From: Dermatemys mawii
Taxonomy: Eukaryota; Chordata; Testudines; Dermatemydidae
Assembly: GCA_007922305.1 (NCBI GenBank)
Contig: ML677348.1
Span: forward strand, 17,778,699-17,842,698
Direction: 5' to 3'
DNA: 64,000 bases
The notes beneath the pieces were generated by a model. The model was not told the origin of the DNA. It did not search any database and saw only the letters and a list, made by a program, of their open reading frames with translations. This document shows positions 56,901-64,000 of this stretch, in pieces. The position numbers were made by a program, and so were the translations under genes. Numbering within the stretch: position 1 is the stretch's first letter; every line of letters begins with the position of its first letter.

Positions 56901-59900
56901 GAAGATATTGAACAGAATCAGACCCAGGACTGATTCCTGCAGGACTCCATTCGATATACCCTTCCAGCTTGACTGTGAACCACTGATAAGTATGGTTTCC
57001 AACCAGTTATACACCCACATTGTAGCCCCATCTAGGTTGTATTTCCCTAGTTTGTTTAAGAGAAGGTCAATGTGAGACAGTATCAAAAGCCTTATTAAAC
57101 TCAAGTTATACCACATCTACCGCTTCCCCCATCCACAAAGCTTGTTACTCTGTCAGAAAAAGCTATTAGGTTAGTTTGACATGATTTGTTTTTGACAAAT
57201 TCATGCTGACTTATTTATCACCTTATTGTCTTCTAGGTGTTTGCAAATTGATTGCTTGATTATTTGCTCCATTATCTTTTTGCTTACTGATGTTAAGCTG
57301 ACTGGTCTATCATTCTCTGGGTTGTCCTTATTTGCCCTTTTCCAGTCCTCTGGAATCTCTCTCATCTTTCCTCAGTTTTTGAAGATAATCGCTAATGGCT
57401 CAGATATCTCCTCAGTCAGCTCCTTGAGTACTCTAGGATGTATTTCATCAGGCCCTGGAGACATGAAGACATCTAACTTGTCTAAGTAATTTTTAACTTG
57501 TTCTTTCTCTATTTTAGCCTCAGATCCTAACTCATTTTAACTGGCCTTCACTATGTTAGACAGCCAATCACCACCAACCTTTTTGGTGAAAACTTGAAAC
57601 AAAAAAGTCTGTTAGCACTTCTGCCATTTCCACATTTTCTGTTATTATTTCCCACCCCCACCTCTCATTGAGTAACACATCTACCCTGTCCTTGTTCTCC
57701 CTCTTCCTTCTAATGTATTCATAGAATGTTTTCTTGTTACCCTTTATGTCTCTAGCTAGTTTAATCTCATTTTGTGCCTTGGCTTTTCTAATTTTGTCCC
57801 TACATACTTGTGTTATTTGTTTACATTCAGCCTTTGTAATTTGACCTAGTTTCCACTTTTTGTAGGACTTTCTTTTGAATTTCAAATCATTGAAAATCTC
57901 CTGAGTAAGCCAGAGTGATCTCTTGCCATACTTCCCATCTTACCTATGCAGTGAGATAGTTTGCTCTTATTCCCTTAGTAAGGTCTCTTTGAAAAACTCA
58001 TTTTATTTTACTCATTTGCATCACAGAGATGCTTGAGGAGTGAAAGAGCTGAAAATAAAAGCAATGGTAACTGCAGCATTTTTCCTAAGATGTGGTGCAA
58101 CATGTCGAAATGACGTCATTTCATTATAAACGGAGTGGTTTTACTTTAAATCTAATTGCGGCATGACAATTCTTGTGCAGGTTACCAAATTACTCTGAAA
58201 CATGCTTTGACTAGCAGGAAAAGACAGTATCTAACACACAGGACCTACAGAGATTACAGTTCTAATCCGAGTTCTGCCAAGACCACAGGCAACTCACTTA
58301 GGAATCTCAAGCCCAGAGAAGTTATCTGCAAAATGAGAATGATACTTATCTGTCTCACGGGGTGCTGTGCTATGAGACTTACTTTGTTAATATCTCTAAA
58401 ATGCTTTGAGATTCTTGGACGGAGGGTACTCTAGAAGTGCAAAGTATTAATTATAAACTAATAATACTTCACACTTTTTAAATCTTCAGATGTGTTTGTA
58501 ATTAAGGCTGCGATTTAGTCGTAGAGGTTGTGGAAGTCATGAAATCCATGACTTCCAGCGGCCTCCATGACTTCAGCCTGCAGTGGTTGGGAGCTGCAGG
58601 GTCCCCTGCCGCTCACTGGGGCAGAAAGCTGTGGGGTACCTCCACCATCTCTGGCAGCCCCTGCAGCTCCCAGCTGCCTCAGGCGGCAGGGGCACCCTGC
58701 AGCTCCCTGCCACTGGGAGCTCAGGGCTCCCCTGCTGCACTGCTCCTGGTGGGTGGCAGAAAGGAACCCCCTGAGCTCCCTGCTGCCTGTGACAGAGGGG
58801 TGACCCTTCCAGCTCCTAGTGGGTGGTGGTGGGAAGCCCTCAGCTCCCTGCCACTGGGAGCAGCACTGCTGGGGAATCCCAGAGCTCCTCGCTACAAGGG
58901 GTGGCAAGGCCACCGGGGATGGCAGGCAGCTCCGGGCTGCTGCGGAGGAACCCAAGCTCCTGGGCCTTGCAGGTGACGGGGAATCCCTGAGTTCCCAGCC
59001 CCCGCTGCAACAGGCAGGCATACCTCGTAGACCCCAGTAGCTACAGCAGGAGTGGGCAAACTACGGCCCGTGGGCCAAATCCAGCCTGTGGTACCGTACT
59101 GCCTGGCCCATGAGCTGCCAGCTGGGGAGGCTAGCTCCTCTCCCTTCCCCTGATGTCTCACCTCCCCTGGAACCATGCCACCAGGCAGCGCTATGGTGGG
59201 CAGGGCTACGCACTCCAATCAGGCTGTGTGGCTGCCAGACATGCTGCTCTGAGCAGTGTGGTAAGGGGGCCGTGGGGCGTATAAGGGGCAGAGGATCTCA
59301 GGAGGCAGCCAGGGGTCAGAGAACAGGTGAGGGGGTGTTCAATAAGTATGGATGTCCCGGGGGGTCTGTTGGGAGCGGGGTGTGCATAGGGGTCAGGGCA
59401 GTCAGGAGACAGGGAGCAGAGGGGTTGGATAGGGGATGGAGTCCTGGGGGGTGATTAGGGTCAGGGGGGTCTCAGGAGGGGGCTGTCAGGGGACAAGAAG
59501 TGGGGGGGTTGGATGGGGCAGGGATTCTGAGGGGGGCAATCAGGGGACAGGGAGCAGGGGGGTTGAATAGGGGGTTGGGTCCTGGGGAGGTGGTTAGGGG
59601 TGGTGGGTCCTGGAAGGGGGTGGTCCTGTCTGACTTTTACTAAAAACATCCATGACACAAATCTTAGCCTTATTGATAATTACATTAAAAAACAATGTTG
59701 GAAGAACATTAAAGTTGCAAAGTCAAGCATTCAAAAGTTAGGAAATGTATGAAATAAGATTGCCTGTGCAACCTCACTTCAGCTCCATTGTGCATATGCA
59801 TTATGATACAGTCTTGAATTATATACTATTTTCTTCACGTGACTGTGTTTCACTCTGTGCCTTGGATGGATGGTGCTCACTGAATGGGTAGTTATTGAAT

Positions 59901-61921
59901 ATTTTATTTTATCCCCTTCATTCAATGTGTAGTCCCAGGCCTTATTTACTGCATACCACCCAAACCCTACGCTCATTATACAGAATTATTCATTTCCTCC
60001 TGGACTTTTCTGTGGTGCTCTCATCATATATCTTAGTGCTTTACAAACATGAATGAATTTATCTTCACAATACGCTAGTGAAGTGAGGTGGTATTATCTT
60101 CATTTTACACATACGGAACCAAGGCACAGATTTAAAGGCAAATATAATCAAAAGTGTCAGCTAAATGTTGATGTCCAATTTCAGAAGGTTACTGTCTGAT
60201 TTTTCAGAATAATTAGCATTTTATGGACTTTATATGTCCAGAGCAGAGCTCCCATTGACTCAGTTGCAGATGTAAGCAGTCAGCACTTGGGCAAACCAGT
60301 GGCAGTCAGATTTTTAAAAAGTGTGCATCTTAGTAATGATGATAAGATTTAAGAAGAATATTTTATTTTATTGCAAGATAATCATCCAGATTATACAGAT
60401 ATTTTTAGTATGTACTTCTGATGTACAGAGATGGGAAGGAAATCAATGGGTGAAATGATGTATAAAAACATGTGTATGTGACCATAAATCAAATTAGAAT
60501 ATATACAAAATTGCTTGGCAATTATTTTCTGGACTATGGAGTATTCTTTATATTAGAAATATTTTCACTACAAGAGCTAAAATGCTAAAAATGTTATCAT
60601 GAGGATTTAGCATCTCTAGCCTCACCTTGTAATTACACCGATTGAACAAAGTTCCATTTAGTGTATAGGAATCATGGCTTTTATGTTTGTGGTTTAACTA
60701 GGTAATGTTTGTATGCATGGTTGTCTCCTCAAAAAGTTGCAGACATTGTAAGATTTCATTTCACCCAGACATAAGTGGATTAATCATTTATCGTCACCAT
60801 CTCTCATTCAATACTATATTGTTAACTTTTCTAGTTAAACTTGTCTGATTAAAATGACAGGGAGTTGACAGCTACATGCCATCACAAAAAACAAATGCCC
60901 CCATTTCTACTGTAAACTAGATTACATCCCAGACTATTACAATTGAAAGGCTAGATAAATGTGGAACTGATCTCTCGTCATAGTGCTGAGAGCAAAGATA
61001 TGGATTTGTGTAACGGGGCAGGTGTAATATTTAATAACTGTCTGTAAGTCAGTTTTTCTTGCACATATTTTGAGGGAAAATAGCTGTAAATGTTGTACCA
61101 TTTATATCTGGTGTTTATCTTTTTGGCCACTGTGCAGCTTTTTACCACATCACATCCATAGAAGCAGACTAAATCAGGACTCCAAACTTTTCAGGGCTGT
61201 ACATGAAGGTTGAGCAATACATGGCTTAATTTTCTTGGTTGAGCTTGAAAATGTACTGAGAGTCAAAATACCAACTTCACTTAATTTAAACGTTAGGGAT
61301 AACATTTTCAAAACATTGAAGTGATTTAGGAGCTTAAACCGCATTTTCAAAGTGAGTTAGACATTTAGTAACTTGTGTCTCTGGAAAATAAATGGTTTTT
61401 AAGCACTTAGGTGCCTGTCACTTTTGAAAACTGGCATTTAGGCTCCGACATCACCTAGGAGCATTAGGAAAAAATGTCATTGCTCTACGTTCCCCCACTT
61501 CCTTTGAATTATGTGAAAAATACTGATATGGAGAGTTTGTCATATAACATTGCTCAGTTAGTTACTAGTGACGTAGCCAGGATTGCTTGCTGATACCCAC
61601 AGAAATCTGTTCAGTTTATTCTGTTTTTTATTCTGAACAAATCCACACCTACAGAAGGTCCTCTTTCTGCTCTCATACAAATACAGCCTTTATTTAAGTC
61701 ATTTAAATTTTTCACAAGTCCAAGACTATATTTCTGGGTACTCCTGAGATGAATTCTGTGTATGTTCCCAATGCACCAGATCATTTGTTAACACTGCTAC
61801 ACATTAACATTTTTAAATTACTTTAAATATCTACAATACTCCTTTTAGAGTTACAATACTCACCATAATCACAGAGTACAACTAACAATAGATTTGAAAA
61901 ATCTTTCAACATCTGTTTCAT
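43598..61921 (-). CDS. THSD1: Thrombospondin type-1 domain-containing protein 1, 4 coding exons
   Basis: Coding exons on the minus strand are 61921-61864, 55308-54346, 47137-46979 and 44994-43598. They total 2577 nt (858 aa), close to the 852 aa I know for human THSD1, and every junction is in phase 1 with GT-AG signals. Order: signal peptide (residues 1 to about 20), conserved extracellular region with many N-glycosylation sites (to about 340), a TSP1 repeat (341-393), a transmembrane helix (about 413-435) and a long basic/serine-rich cytoplasmic tail ending [23 protein letters not shown]1 is an endothelial membrane protein reported to work with talin/FAK at focal adhesions; human variants are linked to intracranial aneurysm and fetal hydrops. 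The reading frame is intact. Upstream 5' UTR exons are not identified. Confidence 0.95.
45405..45595 (+). mobile_element. MIR SINE in THSD1 intron 3
   Basis: 'ggcagtgtgaccagctggag', 'ccttgggcaagtcacttcactacccgtgcttcagtttccccatctgtaaaatagggataa' is a near-complete MIR. Confidence 0.9.
46979..47137 (-). CDS. THSD1: THSD1 coding exon 3 (TSP1 repeat, in-frame cassette)
   Basis: The 159-nt exon (53 codons) lies between the acceptor atgtatccccag and the donor TCTG|gtatgt. It encodes [27 protein letters not shown] and [14 protein letters not shown]: the W-x-x-W motif, CSVTCGDG and six cysteines of a thrombospondin type-1 repeat. Because the length is a multiple of three with phase 1 on both sides, skipping it keeps the frame. 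A human isoform lacking exactly this 53-aa unit is known. Confidence 0.93.
47140..48890. other. THSD1 intron 2 sequence; no other gene
   Basis: AT-rich intron. 47505-47540 holds one copy of the 'ttcagtggagttacccctgatttatactg' unit. 48435-48565 ('ccccaatcctgcaaatacttgcaaac...gattgcaggattgg') has inverted 'aatcctgcaa/ttgcaggatt' ends about 125 bp apart. Confidence 0.5.
48895..50235 (+). repeat. Composite dispersed repeat with several tRNA-like modules, copy 3
   Basis: It begins 'ctgaatccacaaaaagacccagctattgcaatgctg' and ends 'ggttcctaagtacctttgtggctcttggcc'. It contains at least four tRNA-gene-like stretches: 49360 'catggtgagagcactcacctgg...agattcaattc', 49590 'tatggatagggcacccacctggg', 49726 'atagcttagtggttagagcac', and on the minus strand near 49855 'TAGCCCGCTGGTTAGAGCAC'. 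Terminal 'taggcacctaa' boxes repeat through it. No coding capacity. Confidence 0.6.
50240..54345. other. THSD1 intron 2 (continued); no other gene
   Basis: 51440-51735 ('aaatttttcccagttgtgag...ggacatttaaaagaatactggacaaaatgcagg') looks like a decayed CR1-type tail. A TG repeat lies at 53090-53102. Otherwise AT-rich without recognisable genes. Confidence 0.45.
54346..55308 (-). CDS. THSD1: THSD1 coding exon 2 (extracellular region)
   Basis: This 963-nt exon starts after the acceptor gttttctttcag and encodes residues 20-340. It opens [19 protein letters not shown] and contains [53 protein letters not shown] and [17 protein letters not shown]. It ends IRRNI with donor G|gtttgt, a non-canonical downstream donor but GT. 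Several NxS/T sequons fit an extracellular protein. Confidence 0.95.
55975..57960 (-). mobile_element. CR1 LINE, ~2 kb 3' part with RT, in THSD1 intron 1
   Basis: On the minus strand a pre-RT segment ([20 protein letters not shown], about 57780-57700) is followed by RT motifs ([20 protein letters not shown] and [11 protein letters not shown], 56970-56840), the thumb region ([20 protein letters not shown], 56500-56450) and a 3' end 'gaggtcccttccaatgcta...'. The catalytic ADD box reads ADS here, and frames are broken, so it is inactive. Confidence 0.9.
58225..58445 (+). mobile_element. MIR SINE in THSD1 intron 1
   Basis: 'cacaggcaactcacttaggaatctcaagcc', 'ttatctgcaaaatgagaatgatacttatctgtctcacgggg' and 'aaaatgctttgagattcttgga' match MIR in + orientation. 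Confidence 0.75.
58505..59677. mobile_element. DNA element with TIRs and a nested hAT-like segment
   Basis: The termini 'taaggctgcgattta' and 'aaatcttagcctta' are inverted repeats. The subterminal 'gtcatgaaatccatgacttcc' and 'aacatccatgacacaaat' are related. The interior left half is a C/G-rich 'agctccctgccactgggagctc' repeat. From 59047 an hAT-like start 'caggagtgggcaaactacggcccgtggg' leads into G-rich tandem units. TA flanks are compatible with mariner-type insertion. The long reading frames are repeat artefacts. Confidence 0.6.
59047..59630 (+). mobile_element. hAT-like 5' portion with G-rich tandem units, nested
   Basis: The start resembles the intact hAT end at 62288 (caggggtgggcaaact). 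From about 59270 imperfect units 'ggtcaggggggtctcaggagggggctgtcaggggacaagaag' recur. The 3' terminus (aagtttgcccacccctg) is absent, so the copy is truncated. Confidence 0.55.
59690..61860. other. THSD1 intron 1; no other gene
   Basis: AT-rich intron sequence immediately downstream of THSD1 coding exon 1. A MIR fragment lies at about 60030-60135. No other feature is supportable. Confidence 0.5.
60030..60135 (-). mobile_element. MIR SINE fragment
   Basis: 'gtgctttacaaacatgaatgaatttatcttcacaatacgctagtgaagtgaggtggtattatcttcattttacacatacggaacc' is MIR core in reverse. Confidence 0.75.
61864..61921 (-). CDS. THSD1: THSD1 coding exon 1 (start codon, signal peptide)
   Basis: On the minus strand the exon reads [19 protein letters not shown] and then one base of the next codon before a strong donor (G|gtgagtatt). 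The next exon supplies TT, giving Val, which matches the known THSD1 signal peptide. The 58-nt segment is too short for an ordinary ORF search. The transcript continues upstream to higher coordinates as 5' UTR. Confidence 0.9.
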
Positions 61922-62287
61922 TCTGATCAGTGGGCTCCCAGGTCCTTTTATTCCTCATGTCCTTTTTGACCTCCAAAGTACACACACTTTTTTCAAGAAC
62001 ACCTGAAAATTAAAACTTCAAAAAATTAGAATATTGTTGAATTTGCTTCATAAAAGAAGAAAAACCTGAACATTAGTTGAAAAACTTTTGACAAATTTTT
62101 AATGCATTATTATTTAATATCTCAACTTCCTTTTCTATCCGCCTTGCAGTCAACCACATATCTCCAGTGCACGTAGACATGCAAGACTACAATTCAGTAT
62201 AAAAAAGTTCACCTCCCAGATGTCAGTTGCTGTATCAGAACAATGAGATTCTCTTATCACTTTACCCTTCCAACCACCCTGTTAAGG

Positions 62288-63058
62288 CAGGGGTGGGCAA
62301 ACTAGAGCTGGCGGGCCACATGTGGCCCGCCGGCCATTTTCATCCAGGCTGCGAGCTCGGGCCGGGCCGGCGTGCCGCAGGTACCTGCACTCCCAGGCCA
62401 GGCCCACCCCGCGCTCCCTGGCCGGGGGCGGGTAGAACGCGGGGAGCTGTGGGGCCCCGCGCTCCCTGGCCGGGGTTGGGCCAAGTGCGGCATGCCATGG
62501 GTCCCCATTCTCCCAGATCGGGCCCGCCCTGTGCTCCCTGGCCAGGGGCCAGGTCAAGTGCGGGGAGTCGTGGGGCCCCACCCTCCCTGGCTGGGTGGAG
62601 CGCAGGGAGCCTGGTCAAGGAGTGCCCTGCTGAGTAAGGTAAGCAAGGGGAGGAATTAGGTGGTTAGGGTCGGGGGGATCTTGGGAGGGTGCAGTCAGGG
62701 AACAAAGCAAGGGGGCTTAGATGGGTAGTGGGATCCCAGGGGTGGTGGTTAGGGTGGGGAGGGATCTCGGGAGGGGCAGTCAGGGAACAAAAAGCAGGGG
62801 GGCTTAGATAGGTGGGGTTCTGGGGCCGCAGTTAGAGTGGGGGGTCTCCGGTGGGGACGATCAGGGGACAAGGAGCGGGCGGGGGGAGTTAGATGGGTCA
62901 GGAGTTCTGAGGGGGGCAGTCAGGGGGCGGCAAGTGGGTGGGGGTTCGATAAGGGGCGGGGGCGGATTGTTTGGGGCGGTACAGCCTTCCCTACCCGGCA
63001 CTCCGCACAATTTTTAACCCCAATGTGGCCCTCAGACCAAAAAGTTTGCCCACCCCTG
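62288..63058 (+). mobile_element. Non-autonomous hAT element with perfect 8-bp target duplication
   Basis: The 771-bp element runs from CAGGGGTGGGCAAACT to AAGTTTGCCCACCCCTG (inverted termini). It is flanked by TGTTAAGG at 62280-62287 and again at 63059-63066. The left interior is CpG-rich with 'gctccctggccggg' units; the right interior has G-rich 'ggggcagtcaggg(g)aacaa' units. There is no transposase. The reading frames inside are artefacts. Confidence 0.9.
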
Positions 63059-63135
63059 TGTTAAGGCCTGGATACTAATTCCACTGCAATGACTTCTGTA
63101 GGAAGCTTTTATATAAGGATCTGGATGCGCTAAAG

Positions 63136-63431
63136 CAGGGGTTCTCAAACTTCATTGCACAGTGACCCTCCTTCTGACAAACAAAAATAAATTACTGCAT
63201 GACCCCAGAATGGGAGACGAAAGCCTGAGTCTGCCTGAGCCCCGCCACCGTGGGTGAGGGTAGGGGTCAAAGCTGAAGCCTGAGTCCCGCCTTCCAGGGC
63301 CAAAGCCCTTGATCATCAGCCCCGGGCATTGGGACTTGGGCCCCAACAAGTCTAACATGAGTCCTGGAGACCCCATTAAAATAGGGTTGTGACCCACTTT
63401 GGAGTCCTGACCCACAGTTTGAAAACTGCTG
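63136..63431 (+). mobile_element. Second, shorter hAT-type element with 8-bp target duplication
   Basis: The 296-bp element runs from CAGGGGTTCTCAAACTT to CAGTTTGAAAACTGCTG. The flanks are CGCTAAAG (63128-63135) and TGCTAAAG (63432-63439), 7/8 identical, the mismatch being a CpG-type change. It is non-coding, and its TIR differs from that of the neighbouring hAT element. Confidence 0.8.
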
Positions 63432-63536
63432 TGCTAAAGCAACATGATTCACATAAAGTACAGATTAGTTAAAAGTCAGAATGCAGCATGGATTCTGACC
63501 TGTGCACACATAAGTATTGAGGGATTGTTGCTAGTG

Positions 63537-63720
63537 TTCATTGAATTGTAGGACTGGAAGAGACTTGAGAAGTCATCTACTCCAGTTCCCTGCACACAAG
63601 GCGGGACTAAGTATTATCTAGATCATCCCTGACAGGTGTTTGTCTGCTCTTAAAAATCTCCAGTGATGGAGATTCCACAACCTCTCTAAGCAATTTATTT
63701 CCAGTGCTTGCATATATAAA
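63537..63720 (-). mobile_element. CR1 3' end, antisense
   Basis: 'aattgtaggactggaagagacttgagaagtcatctactccagttccctgcacacaaggcgggactaagtattatctagatcatccctgacaggtg' is the complement of a CR1 terminus, closely similar to 55984-56120. Confidence 0.9.
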
Positions 63721-64000
63721 ACCATCAATAACTTCACTTTCTGTTAAATGTTTTGTTTGTGTTTAAGAAAATCCTTGTTAGCACAAAAATGAATCAATAC
63801 AAAGCTGTCATTGATTCTCAAACTTCCCTTTGGTTCAGTTTTATCAATACATAAACCTTAGATCTACAATTTGTTTGCCCATCCTTGATATTGATCACAG
63901 GGGGAAGTTGCTAAGATTTGGAATTTCCCCCATCTATTTTATTTATCAGACATTTTAAGTCTAAATGTTGTCAGTTTCACCTGCAGTTGATTGTGCACAC

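Noticed and set aside
58515..59021. 168-aa minus-strand reading frame and overlapping + frames
   Set aside because: They lie in C/G-rich tandem repeat sequence of a DNA element; the composition (Pro, Ser, Gly, Ala) is a product of GC content and there is no domain or splice context.
62227..62659. Several 90-136-aa frames on both strands
   Set aside because: They fall inside the hAT element with 'gctccctggccgggg' units and have no family similarity.
1..64000. CRISPR arrays, operons, phage or other prokaryotic systems
   Set aside because: The window shows spliced vertebrate genes, LINEs and SINEs. No regular spacer-repeat array exists; the tandem units seen are G-rich interiors of DNA elements.

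Overview
This is a gene-poor window of vertebrate nuclear DNA, with AT-rich introns and heavily decayed retroelements. No prokaryotic features are present. The repeat mix (abundant CR1, L2-type LINE, MIR, hAT copies, a Gmr1-like Gypsy element, an LTR with a 5-bp target duplication, and a 'gtgggctaaagcccacgaaagcttatgc' type short repeat) suggests a non-avian sauropsid, most likely a turtle. The species call is inference.

Two protein-coding genes can be followed exon by exon. (1) A fibrinogen-like protein 1 (FGL1) relative lies on the + strand at 26647-37930. It has seven coding exons, all splice phases fit, and it encodes 340 aa with a signal peptide, a short helical region and a fibrinogen C-terminal domain. 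(2) THSD1 lies on the - strand at 61921-43598. It has four coding exons and encodes 858 aa: signal peptide, conserved extracellular region, one in-frame TSP1 exon, a transmembrane segment and a long cytoplasmic tail. The two genes converge, with about 5.7 kb between their stop codons.

A CpG-island promoter lies at about 9.48-10.45 kb. On the - strand it carries a consensus splice donor (9862), and 3.1 kb further on there is a candidate initiator exon (6666-6733, ATG at 6718) of a third gene that I do not recognise. The rest of that gene would lie to the left, possibly outside the window.

Layout: 1-1.3 kb, decayed retroelement coding sequence. 1.5-9.4 kb, dispersed repeats and the candidate exon. 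9.5-10.5 kb, CpG island. 11-13 kb, small DNA elements and CR1. 14.9-21.5 kb, a CR1 LINE interrupted by a truncated Gypsy element (gag-PR-IN-start of RT) and by a GC-rich insert. 21.8-23.0 kb, a solo LTR. 26.6-37.9 kb, the FGL1-like gene, whose large fifth intron carries an L2 LINE with nested repeats. 43.6-61.9 kb, THSD1, whose first coding intron holds a 2-kb CR1 and a nested DNA element. 62.3-63.7 kb, two hAT elements with recognisable 8-bp target duplications, then a CR1 tail.

All coordinates were read by eye. Exon edges rest on GT-AG signals, phase agreement and family resemblance. Repeat edges are approximate unless a target duplication is stated.
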